DNA of 57,016 bases from Psychromonas arctica DSM 14288 (GCF_000482725.1 NZ_AXWP01000049.1:1-57016); one strand, 5' to 3'; shown: positions 22,150 to 32,113, numbered from the stretch's first letter. Translations and numbers: made by a program. Notes: generated from the sequence alone by a model not told the origin.

Positions 22150-24449
22150 GTAGATTACCTAAACGTGGTTCACCGGGCATTACCCGTCGTGGTTTTTTAA
22201 TTGGTATGACAGCTGTGGGTATCAGCTTTGGTTTCCCACGTCATTTGATGGCTGCGATGGACCCAGCTAGTGCAGACGGTAAAGTATTACCTAGTGAAGG
22301 TGATATTTATGAGCCGTCATTGTGGTATTCAATTGATACTGCCGGCAAGATTAAAGTGAATATTATGCGCTCAGAAATGGGCCAACATGTGGGTACGGCT
22401 ATCGCGCGTATTCTTGCTGATGAGCTAGAAGCTGATTGGAATGATGTTGAAATTATTCATGTTGATAGTGATCCTCGTTGGGGTTACATGGTTACGGGGG
22501 GGAGTTGGTCTATTTCACAAAGTTGGCCTGTTTACCGTCAAGCGGGCGCCGCGGGGCGTACGGCTTTAATTGAAGCTGCGGCTAAAAAATGGGGCATTTC
22601 AACAAAAGATTGTGAAGCTAAAAACGGTAAGATCATCTCTAGTAAAGGTGAGTTATCCTTCGGTGAGTTAGTCACCTTAGGACTGACACGCAAGTTTACT
22701 GAAGAAGAGTTAAAAACCTTACCCCTTAAACCGAATCAAGATCTTAAATTAGTTGGCCAACAAGTAACGTCGCTTGATGTCGCCAATAAAACCAACGGTA
22801 AAACAATCTATGGTATCGACGCTAAAGTTGATGGCATGGTGTATGCGAACCCTATTTTACCGCCGACTCGTTATGGCGCTAAAGTAGTTAGTTTTGATGA
22901 TTCAGCAGCAAAAGCTGTCAAAGGTTATCAAAAAACCATCGTATTAGAAGATGCAAGTGGCAGCGTACCGGGATGGTTGATGGTGATTGCGAGTAGTTTT
23001 ATTGGCGCGCAAAAAGCCTCAAAACTGGTTAAAGTCACATGGGATGCAGGTAAAACAACTGATGTGTCTGAAGCTGACATAATAGAGCATGGTAAAAAAC
23101 TACTAAGCGACTCAAGCAAAGGTGGTATTTTAGATACAGGTAATGTTAAAACGGAACCTGCATTTGAAAGTGCGAGCAGCACGATTTCTGAAGAATATAT
23201 TACTAGCACCGTCTTACATGCGCAAATGGAACCTTTGAATGCTTTGGTATTTAAAAATTCAGATGGCATATGGGAAGTACATTCTGGTTGCCAGTGGCAG
23301 TCCCTTACTTTACCAGTATTAGCCACTGCATTAGGTGAAGATGTCGCTAATATTGTGATTCGTACTTATATGTTAGGTGGTGGTTTTGGCCGTCGACTAA
23401 ATGGTGATTACACTATTCCTGCGGCATTAACTTCTAAAGCATTGGGTGGTAAGCCGGTTAAAATGGTGTTGATGCGTCCACAAGATATGCAATTTGATAG
23501 CGCGCGTTCAGCATCAGTTCAACAATTAAAAATGGCCTTTGATGATAAAAAAGCAGTAACTGCGATGGAACATCACGCAACAGCAGGTTGGCCGACACAG
23601 GTATTAGCACCTGGTTTTATGCCTAAAGGTGTTAATGGCGAGGTTTATGACCCGTTTGCCATTGCTGGTGCTGATCACTGGTATAGCGTTGGCGCACAAA
23701 AAGTACGTGCCGTCTCTAACGACCTTGCGATGGCGACTTTTAGACCAGGCTGGTTACGTTCAGTTGGACCGGGTTGGACAGGTTGGGCAGTGGAAAGCTT
23801 TATGGATGAAGCGGCGCATCATGCCGGTAAAGATCCCGTACAGTTCCGCCTTGATATGCTGATTGCAGAAGGTCGAAATGCAGGTACTACACCAGTTGCA
23901 GAAGGTGGTGCAGCACGTCAAGCAGCGGTATTGAAAAAAGCGGCAGAAATGATTGGTTGGGGTACTGAGCAAGCTGAAGATACAGGGCTTGGTATTGCTT
24001 CTACTTTTGGTCAAGAGCGCGATATGCCTACATGGGTATCCTGTGCAGTGCAAGTTCATGTCGATAAAAGCAATGGTCTGGTTAATGTACAGAAATTAGT
24101 TGTTGCGATTGATGCTGGTATTATTGTCGATCCAAATGGTGCAGAAGCACAATGTCAGGGGGCTGCACTATGGGGCTTATCGATGGCATTGTATGAAGGG
24201 ACTGAGCTACTTAATGGACAGTATAAAGACTCTAACTTTGATACTTATACACCTTTACGTTTAGGCCAAACGCCTGACGTTCAAGTTGAGTTTATTGCCA
24301 GTAAAATGCCTCCTTCTGGATTAGGTGAGCCAGCAGTAACTGCGGTTGCACCTGCGATTGCTAATGCAATTTATCAAGCAGTGGGGGTGCGTTTACGTAA
24401 AATCCCAATGAGACCAAGTGAGTTAAAAAGTGCTCTAGCAAAAGCTTAA
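22146..24449 (+). CDS. iorB: Molybdopterin subunit of a periplasmic aldehyde/isoquinoline-type oxidoreductase (IorB-like)
   Basis: A 767-residue catalytic subunit. The Tat signal TRRGFLIGMTAVGISFGF (about 14-31) sends the folded complex to the periplasm. It has the two molybdopterin-binding domains of the xanthine dehydrogenase family, the glycine-rich LGGGFGRRLNGDY motif, QGAALWGLSMALYEG, and the active-site glutamate in SGLGEPAV near the C-terminus. There is no FAD subunit in the operon, so electrons leave through the cytochrome c, as in acetic acid bacterial aldehyde dehydrogenases and IorAB. The substrate (aldehyde or N-heterocycle) is not evident. XdhC and MocA-like maturation genes lie convergently downstream. 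Confidence 0.9.
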   Translation: MSRLPKRGSPGITRRGFLIGMTAVGISFGFPRHLMAAMDPASADGKVLPSEGDIYEPSLWYSIDTAGKIKVNIMRSEMGQHVGTAIARILADELEADWNDVEIIHVDSDPRWGYMVTGGSWSISQSWPVYRQAGAAGRTALIEAAAKKWGISTKDCEAKNGKIISSKGELSFGELVTLGLTRKFTEEELKTLPLKPNQDLKLVGQQVTSLDVANKTNGKTIYGIDAKVDGMVYANPILPPTRYGAKVVSFDDSAAKAVKGYQKTIVLEDASGSVPGWLMVIASSFIGAQKASKLVKVTWDAGKTTDVSEADIIEHGKKLLSDSSKGGILDTGNVKTEPAFESASSTISEEYITSTVLHAQMEPLNALVFKNSDGIWEVHSGCQWQSLTLPVLATALGEDVANIVIRTYMLGGGFGRRLNGDYTIPAALTSKALGGKPVKMVLMRPQDMQFDSARSASVQQLKMAFDDKKAVTAMEHHATAGWPTQVLAPGFMPKGVNGEVYDPFAIAGADHWYSVGAQKVRAVSNDLAMATFRPGWLRSVGPGWTGWAVESFMDEAAHHAGKDPVQFRLDMLIAEGRNAGTTPVAEGGAARQAAVLKKAAEMIGWGTEQAEDTGLGIASTFGQERDMPTWVSCAVQVHVDKSNGLVNVQKLVVAIDAGIIVDPNGAEAQCQGAALWGLSMALYEGTELLNGQYKDSNFDTYTPLRLGQTPDVQVEFIASKMPPSGLGEPAVTAVAPAIANAIYQAVGVRLRKIPMRPSELKSALAKA

Positions 24450-24637
24450 GTTATACCAACTTCACTAACTAACTGATCAATAGTACTGGTTAAAAGGAAC
24501 TATTTTCGCGTTAAAATTTTTGTAAAGGGGGCAACCATTTACGGCAAATTTTACCTTAAACTTGCTCCTTTTTCCTGCGTAATATTTGATCATTAAATTA
24601 AGGAATTGGTATTAATATAATCGCTTGTCACATTAAA

Positions 24638-24663
24638 AATGCCCGATTGATTCGGGCTTTTTT
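24638..24663. terminator. Terminator between the hydroxylase operon and the maturation genes
   Basis: GCCCGA-TTGAT-TCGGGC followed by six T on the plus strand, preceded by an A-rich stretch, so it can serve both converging units. Confidence 0.8.
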
Positions 24664-24713
24664 ATCTCTTTTATACTTACTACCCATTTCGCTTATTTTA
24701 ACTCTCTAACTCT

Positions 24714-25460
24714 CTAACTTTCTAATTTCTGCTGTTGCCATTGTTGAAGATCATCTTGCGTGTCGATATCGTTAATAGCGTTGGGTAACGCTAAGCAAGT
24801 TAACTGCTTCTGTTGTGCTAATTGTTGCAGAACAGGCTTAGCACCTTGGTCGCCTTTAAGCTGTGTTAACGCGTCAAATTGTTCACTGGTGAAGATAGCA
24901 GGAACCCCTAACTGACCTTGGTATGATGCACAAACATTGCTTTGTTCTGTTAACCAATGCTCCGCTAACGTTATATAGTCTGTGTAAGTCACTCCAATAT
25001 GGTCACCAAGTGCTAATAACAAGCCACTAGCATTAGCAGAACGCGCGGCTTTAACACCGACTTTAACCGATGTTGATAAACCGTCAAGGCTGTTATTGTT
25101 GATCCTATAAGCGCAAGATGTTGGCAGCAATTGACTCAACTCACTGTGGTGAGTCCCTAATATAACGACAACATTGTTGCTTATATGCTTTGAGGTTAAA
25201 TAGTCTGCAACATGGCTTAACTTATCTAGACTGTGCAATAACAAGGGTTGCTTCACTAACAGTCCATCAGCATTTAAATCTGTAATGGATTGCGCTAATT
25301 TAGTGCCGTTAAATCGACTACTCTTGCCCGCCGCTAACAACACTAAAGTTAATGTTCTTGGTGCAGCCTTAAGCTCCTCTATTGTATTCACTGTTGTCGT
25401 ATCCACAGGTTGCCTTATAGTTCTGCTTATTACTGGGCTTATATTTAAAAGACTGCACAC
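24714..25460 (-). CDS. MocA/MobA-like molybdenum cofactor nucleotidyltransferase
   Basis: A nucleotidyltransferase of the GT-A fold (up to 248 residues). The signature LVLLAAGKSSRFNGTKLA (about 38-55) binds the nucleotide phosphate, GLSTSVKVGVKAA follows, and LLALGDHIGV stands where family members have GDQP. It most likely adds CMP (or GMP) to molybdopterin so that the cofactor fits the xanthine-oxidase-type enzyme encoded next door. The start is uncertain: GTG 25460 is the longest, but GTG 25391 would remove a weakly conserved N-terminus. It lies 56 bp after xdhC on the same strand, so the two are probably cotranscribed. Confidence 0.75.
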   Translation of the reverse strand: MCSLLNISPVISRTIRQPVDTTTVNTIEELKAAPRTLTLVLLAAGKSSRFNGTKLAQSITDLNADGLLVKQPLLLHSLDKLSHVADYLTSKHISNNVVVILGTHHSELSQLLPTSCAYRINNNSLDGLSTSVKVGVKAARSANASGLLLALGDHIGVTYTDYITLAEHWLTEQSNVCASYQGQLGVPAIFTSEQFDALTQLKGDQGAKPVLQQLAQQKQLTCLALPNAINDIDTQDDLQQWQQQKLES

Positions 25461-25516
25461 TGTTTATTTATTAACAGTCGTCATTTAAGCAATGAAATTT
25501 ATCGTCAGAATGATGG

Positions 25517-26521
25517 CTATGATTTTATTTGTTGCATTTTTTTATGAAAAACCGCATGACACTCGGCTAAGATACTTAGGGCAATAGACTCAGGCAGTTC
25601 CCCACCAATATCAAACCCAGCGGGTGCAGAAAAGAAACCTTTAAAATCATCCAAGGTAATATTAGCTTTACTAAAAACCTGATCGCGACGATGGTGCGGG
25701 CCAAGAAGTGCGATATAAGCTTGGTTGCTTTGACTAATGAGTTTTAATGCTAATGCATCCAAGGTCAAATTGTGTTGCATGACCACAACAGCATCAATAT
25801 TTAACAACTTCTCATTATCTAATTGAGCGATGGGATGCTTAATAATATGGACATTGGGAAAATGATGTTGATGTGCATAACTAGACCGTTCATCAAATAC
25901 TGTGACTTTCCAGCCTAATTGTATAGCCATCATTGCCAGCGGTTGCGCATCTAAACCACCGCCAAAAATAGCGAGGTGGAAACGTGTTCGGCAAGGAATT
26001 TGAAGCATTGTTAATGCTGCTGATTGACTCGGGTTACTGTAAGTGCTTTTACTAAAATCATAGTCAGCTGTATTGCTAATTGGCAGCACATTCGCAACGA
26101 TAGATGACGCTTGAGTACCTGATTCAACTAACGGTAAGTGGTACTCACAATTAGTTGAGGTTAATTGCTCCTTTAACCTCTGTAAATGTAGATAATTATT
26201 CTCAGCGGTGACCGGTATTAATAATAAATCGACAATACCCCCACAACCAAGTTGATAGCTTGCATCTGATTCATCACTAGCATCATAGGTGATATTAATC
26301 GCTTGATCTTGCTGAATAGCACGCTGTGCATGGCGCAGTAAATCGCCTTCTAAACAACCACCGCTGACTAATCCAATACTTTTTCCTAACCAATGAAATA
26401 ACATCATTGCACCGGTTTTACGATAAGAAGAGCCTTGGATTTTGGTAATAACTGCCAGTACCCATTTATCATTTGGGAATCTGCTCCACTGCGCTAATAA
26501 ATCTTCAATATGATGTGACAT
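25517..26521 (-). CDS. xdhC: XdhC-family molybdenum cofactor maturation/insertion protein
   Basis: A 334-residue protein with the XdhC/CoxI N-terminal domain (WVLAVITKIQGSSYRKTGAMM, then VSGGCLEGDLL with the conserved cysteine, and LGCGGIVDLLL) and a C-terminal Rossmann-like domain beginning RFHLAIFGGGLDAQPLA. XdhC proteins bind the molybdenum cofactor, help its sulfuration and insert it into xanthine-dehydrogenase-family enzymes. AGGAAATAA precedes ATG 26521. With the MocA-like gene it completes the supply line for the IorAB-type enzyme. Confidence 0.9.
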   Translation of the reverse strand: MSHHIEDLLAQWSRFPNDKWVLAVITKIQGSSYRKTGAMMLFHWLGKSIGLVSGGCLEGDLLRHAQRAIQQDQAINITYDASDESDASYQLGCGGIVDLLLIPVTAENNYLHLQRLKEQLTSTNCEYHLPLVESGTQASSIVANVLPISNTADYDFSKSTYSNPSQSAALTMLQIPCRTRFHLAIFGGGLDAQPLAMMAIQLGWKVTVFDERSSYAHQHHFPNVHIIKHPIAQLDNEKLLNIDAVVVMQHNLTLDALALKLISQSNQAYIALLGPHHRRDQVFSKANITLDDFKGFFSAPAGFDIGGELPESIALSILAECHAVFHKKMQQIKS

Positions 26522-27025
26522 TTATTTCCTGTTTTATTTTGCCGTGCTCTGGTTTCTAAAATACATACGACTAAAAAATGTTGAAGACAATTTTAAGCTT
26601 TAACGTTTTTATATCAAGGTTATTTAAAGAGTAAAGTCGGTATATAAGGTCGGTATGTAATAAATAACCTCAGTTCTGGATAAGCAAAGCGATACAACAC
26701 CGCTATTTTCGCGGGTTTCTTCGTTAAATTATCTCTCAATAACCAGTTATTGCTTCAATAATTCGCCTTGAACTCCGCGCCTTGAACTCCGCAAAACTAG
26801 CAGCACTGTATAGCCAAAAAAATAATTTTATGATTTGGAATATAATTCCGCTTTCATTAATCAGAATTGAGGTTAAGTAGTGTTGAATAGCTTGTTAAGT
26901 TATTTAGAGCGTTGCTTATTCCGAACTGAGGTTATTTAAAAAGGTTAAACCTAGGTTTATTCAGGTTGAGTGGATCCTGACCGTAACGTTAACCTTTTTA
27001 GCAGTTAGCTTTAAGTTATTTGCTT
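26522..27025. other. Intergenic region upstream of xdhC
   Basis: About 500 bp with no credible gene. A 13-bp unit CCTTGAACTCCGC is tandemly doubled near 26766-26792. Promoters for xdhC should lie near 26522-26600. Confidence 0.4.
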
Positions 27026-27598
27026 TTAGCTTGCTTGTAATTGTTTCTGCTGGGAGCGCTCTTTTACTTCTTTTCTGGCTTCTGAACGCTTTTCTTTACG
27101 TTTTAGGGCTGCGGCAAAGCGTTCGCGCTCTCTATCTGTTTCACAAATGATCTGTGGAATTTGACGCGGTTTTCCTTCCGGATCTAAAGAAACAAAGGTC
27201 AGGTAAGCGGATGCAGTATGGCGAACTTCACCTGTTAATACAGACTCCGCTTCAATGCGAGCGCCAATTTCCATCGAAGTTGAGCCAACAAAGTTAACAC
27301 TAGTTTTAATTCTAAGAATATCACCTACATATACCGGAGAGTGGAAGTCTAGACGATCCAACGAGACGGTTACGGCATTACCGCCAGTATGACGCATTCC
27401 TACCATACAAGCGGTGTTATCCACTAACTTCATGATTGAGCCACCGTGAACATTGCCTGCAATATTGGCATCAACATCCATCATCTGCTGAACAACAGTT
27501 ATAGTGCTGAATGCAACTGTTTTAGGTTCCATATTATCTTCGATGTAAGCATCTGTGGGTCTAACTTGTTTTCTATCAATCGTTTTTACAGCTTTCAT
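27026..27598 (-). CDS. Hotdog-fold acyl-CoA thioesterase
   Basis: A 190-residue protein using ATG 27598, six bases after AGGA; a longer frame from 27637 has no such site. The hotdog signature is N-I-A-G-N-V-H-G-G-S-I-M-K-L-V-D (central helix with the conserved Asn-x-x-Gly-x-x-Gly-Gly and Asp), then RLDFHSPVYVGDILRI. It hydrolyses acyl-CoA thioesters, like YciA or the BACH-type enzymes. The last 45 residues are an unusual Arg/Lys/Glu-rich helical tail (RERERFAAALKRKEKRSE) absent from E. coli YciA. Confidence 0.85.
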   Translation of the reverse strand: MKAVKTIDRKQVRPTDAYIEDNMEPKTVAFSTITVVQQMMDVDANIAGNVHGGSIMKLVDNTACMVGMRHTGGNAVTVSLDRLDFHSPVYVGDILRIKTSVNFVGSTSMEIGARIEAESVLTGEVRHTASAYLTFVSLDPEGKPRQIPQIICETDRERERFAAALKRKEKRSEARKEVKERSQQKQLQAS

Positions 27599-27883
27599 TG
27601 TTTTTCCTGATTTAAGGCCAGTATTGAAAAATCCCACTAAGGTAATAAAAAATAACCACCTAGTAAGATCTGCGTCACATTTTTAAGCATTGTTCCAGTA
27701 TAAATATTTTTCAACGGAATTGTTAATTATTTGTTGCAAAATTTCTTTTCGTAACAAGTTAGGAGAAGAGAGCGAAGAAGATGATGGATAAGGTAAAGTA
27801 AGTTTTGCTGATACAGCATTTATTCACCCACGGTATGGAAGGGGCTTTACAGAATTGGCAGCGTTTGTTTGTAAAGTATAGAG

Positions 27884-27914
27884 ATAAAAAAACCGAGCGA
27901 TAATGGCTCGGTTT
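27884..27914 (-). terminator. Rho-independent terminator of satP
   Basis: AAACCGAGC pairs perfectly with GCTCGGTTT; on the minus strand it is followed by a run of T. It lies 80 bp past the satP stop. The rest of the 27599-27995 gap holds nothing recognisable. Confidence 0.85.
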
Positions 27915-27995
27915 ATTGATGCTAGCTTTAAAGTTTGTTGTCGTTTTAAAGCTAGTTATATTTAAATCTAGTTACCGCTTTAAAAGCAATCGCAG

Positions 27996-28571
27996 TTATC
28001 GTTCACCAATAGGTAAAACGGTACGACCATATTGCTCGTTGATCACTTCTGCCATTGCTAGGTAGATCGCACTTAAACCACAAATAATGCCTTCATAACC
28101 AGCAATACGGCCTATTAACTCAGAACCTGTGAAATCACGGATAGCTAATAGGAAGAATAAAACCGTTAAGCTACCAAAGATAAATTGTAAAACACGGTTA
28201 CCACGTAAAGTACCTACAAACATAAAAGCAGTAAACATGCCCCACATTACTAGGTACCAAGCCATAAATGCATGCGGTGTTGCTTGTGTTACGCCTTCAT
28301 TACCTAATTGAGGAAATAATAGAAGTGCGACTAAGCTGATCCAGAAAAAACCGTATGATGTGAAAGCGGTTAATCCAAAAGTATTACCTTTTTTGAACTC
28401 TAAAATACCCGCGATGATCTGTGCAATACCACCGTAACATAAACCCATTGCTAGGATCATGGCACTGATTGGAAAGAAACCAGCATTGTGAATATTTAGT
28501 AAAACTGTTGTCATGCCAAAGCCCATTAGGCCTAATGGGGCAGGATTAGCGTAATTAATTGATTGTGACAC
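27996..28571 (-). CDS. satP: Acetate/succinate permease of the GPR1/FUN34/YaaH family
   Basis: A 191-residue protein with six membrane helices. The family signature [20 protein letters not shown] is at the N-terminus, and [23 protein letters not shown] and the C-terminal [23 protein letters not shown] follow almost as in E. coli SatP (188 residues). The GTG at 28571 gives the family length and has AAAAGG nine bases before it; an upstream GTG at 28619 would add 16 residues. It imports acetate or succinate with protons. It is divergent from the ABC importer. Confidence 0.9.
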   Translation of the reverse strand: MSQSINYANPAPLGLMGFGMTTVLLNIHNAGFFPISAMILAMGLCYGGIAQIIAGILEFKKGNTFGLTAFTSYGFFWISLVALLLFPQLGNEGVTQATPHAFMAWYLVMWGMFTAFMFVGTLRGNRVLQFIFGSLTVLFFLLAIRDFTGSELIGRIAGYEGIICGLSAIYLAMAEVINEQYGRTVLPIGER

Positions 28572-28860
28572 TTCATGTACCTTTTTGTATAATTTGTAAG
28601 AAATTGGGATCGCGCGCACGATAACATGCTCGACTTTTTTGTAAAGGAATATGTGAAAGTTTGGCCTAGCACTTGTTTTACGTCAATTTAAGGGCGTTAA
28701 TGCGTAATTTTGGCATGTTTTTAGAAAATAAAAACGGAATTATTATATTGTACAACTTAAAAAATTGATGCAGAGTAAAGGTTTGCATTAATTTTTTAAT
28801 TTATTCTCCAAAATAGGTACAATAAATAATGAATCCAACTACCAATAATGAATATTAGCA

Positions 28861-29628
28861 ATGACAGCACCTACTCTCTCGATTAGAAACCTACATAAAT
28901 CCTTCGCGGATAATCAAGTATTAAAAGGTATTGACTTAGAAGCTCATCAAGGTGATGTGATCTCTATTCTTGGTGCATCTGGCTCTGGAAAAAGTACGTT
29001 ATTACGTTGTGTTAATTTACTCGAAACCCCGACGTCAGGGGATATTTTGGTTAATGGTGAATTAATTAAAATGAAGATGGATAAAAAGCGTGGTGCTATT
29101 CCCGCATCCATCAAACAAGTTGAACGTATTCGCAGTCGTTTAGCGATGGTTTTCCAAAGTTTTAATCTTTGGTCGCATTTGTCGGTAATTGAAAATGTCA
29201 TCGAAGCGCCTGTGCATGTACTTGGGGTGCCTAAAAAAGAAGCCATTGTAAAAGCAGAAGCTTTATTACAACGTGTTGGCTTATACGAACGTAAAGATTA
29301 TTACCCAGGACAGCTTTCTGGTGGGCAACAACAACGTGTTGCTATTGCGCGTGCGTTAGCAGTTGAACCAGAAGTAATGTTATTTGATGAACCGACTTCT
29401 GCACTTGATCCTGAATTAGTCGGTGAAGTGTTAACTGTTATGCGTGATTTAGCCGAAGAAGGTCGCACCATGTTAGTGGTAACACATGAAATGGCTTTTG
29501 CACGAGACGTATCAAATAAAGTATTATTTTTACACCAAGGCTTGGTGGAAGAACAAGGGAAGCCTGAAGATATTTTTCAGAATCCTACATCGGAACGTTT
29601 TAAGCAGTTTATCTCTACTGTTTATTAA
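28861..29628 (+). CDS. Amino-acid ABC importer ATPase (HisP/AotP type)
   Basis: A 255-residue ATPase with Walker [10 protein letters not shown] (about 37-45), Q-loop [10 protein letters not shown], signature [15 protein letters not shown] and Walker [15 protein letters not shown], and the switch histidine in VTHEMAF. The insertion around [20 protein letters not shown] is typical of the HisP/ArtP subgroup for basic amino acids. It energises uptake through the two permeases encoded downstream. The gene opens a four-gene locus: ATPase, binding protein, hairpin, permease, permease. Confidence 0.92.
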   Translation: MTAPTLSIRNLHKSFADNQVLKGIDLEAHQGDVISILGASGSGKSTLLRCVNLLETPTSGDILVNGELIKMKMDKKRGAIPASIKQVERIRSRLAMVFQSFNLWSHLSVIENVIEAPVHVLGVPKKEAIVKAEALLQRVGLYERKDYYPGQLSGGQQQRVAIARALAVEPEVMLFDEPTSALDPELVGEVLTVMRDLAEEGRTMLVVTHEMAFARDVSNKVLFLHQGLVEEQGKPEDIFQNPTSERFKQFISTVY

Positions 29629-29724
29629 ATGAGTATACCAACCGTTTTATTAAACGGATAATATTGTAAATCAATTCAGTAAAAATTTTTAAAACAGCTA
29701 TCTATCATAATATAAGGAAATACA

Positions 29725-30498
29725 ATGAAAAAAATTAGCCTACTAATCGCATTATTTGCTTTTGCATTTAATTCGGCACAAGCAAAAGAATGGAAAGAAA
29801 TACGTATCGGTGTTGAAGGTGCATACCCTCCATTTAGTAAAACAGAAGAAGACGGGAGTGTAAGTGGATTTGATATCGATATCGCGAATGCGTTATGTGA
29901 TGAATTAGGTGCTAAATGTACGCTAGTGAAACAAGATTGGGATGGCATTATTCCAGCGCTTAAAGCGCGTAAATTTGACGCAATTATTGCGACAATGGAT
30001 ATTACTGAAGAGCGTTTGAAGCAAGTGGCTTTCACTAATAAATACCAACACATTCCAGCACGTTTTGCAGCCGTTAAAGGGGCTGAATTTGAAGCGACTG
30101 AAGCGTTCATGAAAGGTAAAAACATTGGTGTTCAACGTGCAACAACAATGGATTTATACATCTCTGATAACTTTCCTTCTGCAAAAATCAAACGTTACGG
30201 TACATTTGACGAAGCATACCTAGATTTAAAAGCGGGCCGCCTTGACTATGTTATCGCTGACTCTGCTTCTATTTCTGAAGGTTTATTAGCAAAGAAAGGT
30301 GGCGACAAGTTTGAGTTTGTTGGTCCTAAACTAAATGATCCTAAATGGTTTGGTTACGGTGCAGGTATTGCCGTGCGTAAACAAAATAAAGATTTAGTTG
30401 AGCAATTAAACAAAGCGATTGCGGCAATTCGTGCTAACGGTACTTACAAAACGATTCAAGATAAATACTTCTCTTTTGATGTATACGGTCAAGAATAA
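29725..30498 (+). CDS. Periplasmic basic amino-acid binding protein (ArtJ/HisJ/AotJ type)
   Basis: A 257-residue solute-binding protein with a signal peptide ending NSAQA (1-20). The mature part has IRIGVEGAYPPFSKTEEDGSVSGFD, typical of the lysine-arginine-ornithine/histidine cluster (SBP_bac_3), TMDITEERLKQVAFTNKYQ with the ligand-carboxylate arginine region, and LDYVIADSAS. It delivers arginine, ornithine, lysine or histidine to the permeases. A ribosome binding site AAGGAAA precedes ATG 29725. Confidence 0.9.
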   Translation: MKKISLLIALFAFAFNSAQAKEWKEIRIGVEGAYPPFSKTEEDGSVSGFDIDIANALCDELGAKCTLVKQDWDGIIPALKARKFDAIIATMDITEERLKQVAFTNKYQHIPARFAAVKGAEFEATEAFMKGKNIGVQRATTMDLYISDNFPSAKIKRYGTFDEAYLDLKAGRLDYVIADSASISEGLLAKKGGDKFEFVGPKLNDPKWFGYGAGIAVRKQNKDLVEQLNKAIAAIRANGTYKTIQDKYFSFDVYGQE

Positions 30499-30541
30499 AC
30501 GTTATCACGGTTATTTTTTTTAACCTTTAGCGTTAAAAATG

Positions 30542-30586
30542 AAAAGGATGACGTACAACCTTTTATATGTTGTCTCATCCTTTTTT
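30542..30586 (+). terminator. Strong hairpin between the binding-protein and permease genes
   Basis: AAAAGGATGA with CGTACAAC pairs with GTTGTC and TCATCCTTTT, followed by T. It lies inside the operon and probably acts as an attenuator that lets fewer transcripts enter the permease genes, giving an excess of binding protein. Confidence 0.75.
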
Positions 30587-30647
30587 GTTATGCCAATGCT
30601 ATTAATTAAGTTATTAGCTAATTGGGATTAAATAAAAAGAAGTTGAT

Positions 30648-31388
30648 ATGTTTTCTTTATACGGTTACCAAGATATTTTTCTAGAGGGGGCATGGTTAAC
30701 ACTGCAAGTGGCCTTGTTATCTCTCGTATTGGCTGTTTTCTTAGGATTGATAGCAGCATTAGCCAAGCTCTCACATTCCATTATATTAACCAGTATTGCA
30801 ACACTATACACGACCATCATTCGTGGTATTCCTGATCTGATCTTAATGTTGATTATTTTCTTTGGTGGGCAAGTGTTGATCAATGATACGAGCTATAACC
30901 TTAATGAATGGTTTAATGAAGTCGTGACCGGTTATTATCCAGATCATGAATGGACGGCTTATTTACCAGATTATATTGATATCAGCCCTTATATTGCAGG
31001 TATTGTGACCATCGGTTTTATTTTTGGTGCGTACATGGCCGAAACTTTCCGTGGCGCTATCTTATCTGTAGACAAAGGCCAGTTAGAAGCCGCTACTGCT
31101 TATGGTATGAATAAATATAAACGCTTTTCACGGGTCATGTTCCCGCAAATGATGCGCCATGCGTTGCCTGGTTTGGGCAATAACTGGTTAGTATTATTAA
31201 AAACAACGGCATTAGTGTCGATCATCGGTTTGCAAGATATGGTTAAAATTGCAGGCGATGCTTCTGGATCAACTCAAAAACCCTTCACTTTTTATCTTGT
31301 GGTGGCGCTGATCTTCCTATTTTACACTGCTGTTTCTACCACTGTCTTGAAGTGGGCCGAGCGTAAATACAGTATACAAACGAGGTAA
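30648..31388 (+). CDS. Amino-acid ABC importer permease (HisQ/AotQ type)
   Basis: A 246-residue inner-membrane permease with about five helices. The N-terminal GAWLTLQVALLSLVLAVFLG and the EAA loop (EAATAYGMNKYKRFSRVMFP) that docks to the ATPase are clear. It contains a longer periplasmic segment around residues 75-120 than the partner permease. It starts 150 bp after the binding-protein gene, behind the attenuator-like hairpin, and is two bases from the next gene. Confidence 0.9.
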   Translation: MFSLYGYQDIFLEGAWLTLQVALLSLVLAVFLGLIAALAKLSHSIILTSIATLYTTIIRGIPDLILMLIIFFGGQVLINDTSYNLNEWFNEVVTGYYPDHEWTAYLPDYIDISPYIAGIVTIGFIFGAYMAETFRGAILSVDKGQLEAATAYGMNKYKRFSRVMFPQMMRHALPGLGNNWLVLLKTTALVSIIGLQDMVKIAGDASGSTQKPFTFYLVVALIFLFYTAVSTTVLKWAERKYSIQTR

Positions 31389-31390
31389 GT

Positions 31391-32062
31391 ATGGACTTTT
31401 CAATCATTGTTAATGAATACGAATTTTACTTACAAGGTTTGTGGACAACAACTTGGCTAGTTGCGCTATCATTATTGATAGGGCTTTTGATCGCGATACC
31501 TGCGGGTGTTTTGCGTAGCCATCAAAATTGGTTAATCAAAGGGCCTATTTGGGCTTATATGTACTTCTTTCGTGGTTCGCCATTGTTGGTACAATTATTC
31601 TTAATTTATTATGGTGTGGCGCAATTTGATGCGATACGTGAAAGTTGGATGTGGTATTACTTTCAAGAAGCTTGGTTCTGTGCGCTACTCGCTTTTTCAT
31701 TAAATACAGGGGCTTACACTGCTGAGATTGTACGTGGTGTGATAGGAACAATGCCGCTTGGTGAGTTAGAAGCCGCTAAAGCTTATGGTATGAGTCGCTG
31801 GCAAACACTTAAGCGTATTACTTTACCTAATTCATTACGTCGTGCTTTACCGGCTTACAGTAACGAAATTATCTTTATGATACACGGCAGTGCGATTGCA
31901 GGTGTGGTGACGATTGTTGATATTACCGGTGCTGCTCGTGTTGTTAATGCACGTTATTATGCGCCTTTTGAAGCTTATTTAGCAGCTGGTTTGTTATATA
32001 TGTGTTTAACATTTTCTGTTATTTACTTATTTAAGCTGTGGGAAAAAAGCTATCAGCATTAA
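31391..32062 (+). CDS. Amino-acid ABC importer permease (HisM/AotM type)
   Basis: A 223-residue partner permease with about five helices, the typical FFRGSPLLVQLFLIYYG motif and EAA loop (EAAKAYGMSRWQTLKRITLP). It follows the first permease by two bases and must be translated with it. The pair forms the membrane channel. The operon closes with a terminator 19 bp after its stop. Confidence 0.9.
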   Translation: MDFSIIVNEYEFYLQGLWTTTWLVALSLLIGLLIAIPAGVLRSHQNWLIKGPIWAYMYFFRGSPLLVQLFLIYYGVAQFDAIRESWMWYYFQEAWFCALLAFSLNTGAYTAEIVRGVIGTMPLGELEAAKAYGMSRWQTLKRITLPNSLRRALPAYSNEIIFMIHGSAIAGVVTIVDITGAARVVNARYYAPFEAYLAAGLLYMCLTFSVIYLFKLWEKSYQH

Positions 32063-32081
32063 TCATTAATCATTAAGACTT

Positions 32082-32113
32082 AAAGGCTATTGTTGATAAT
32101 CAGTAGCCTTTTT
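32082..32113 (+). terminator. Rho-independent terminator of the ABC importer operon
   Basis: AAAGGCTA pairs with TAGCCTTT, followed by further T. Confidence 0.8.

Noticed and set aside
28800-28860. ArgR boxes before the basic amino-acid importer
   Set aside because: ATGAAT half-sites occur (AATGAATCC, AATGAATATTA) but do not form a paired ARG box with correct spacing in this AT-rich DNA.
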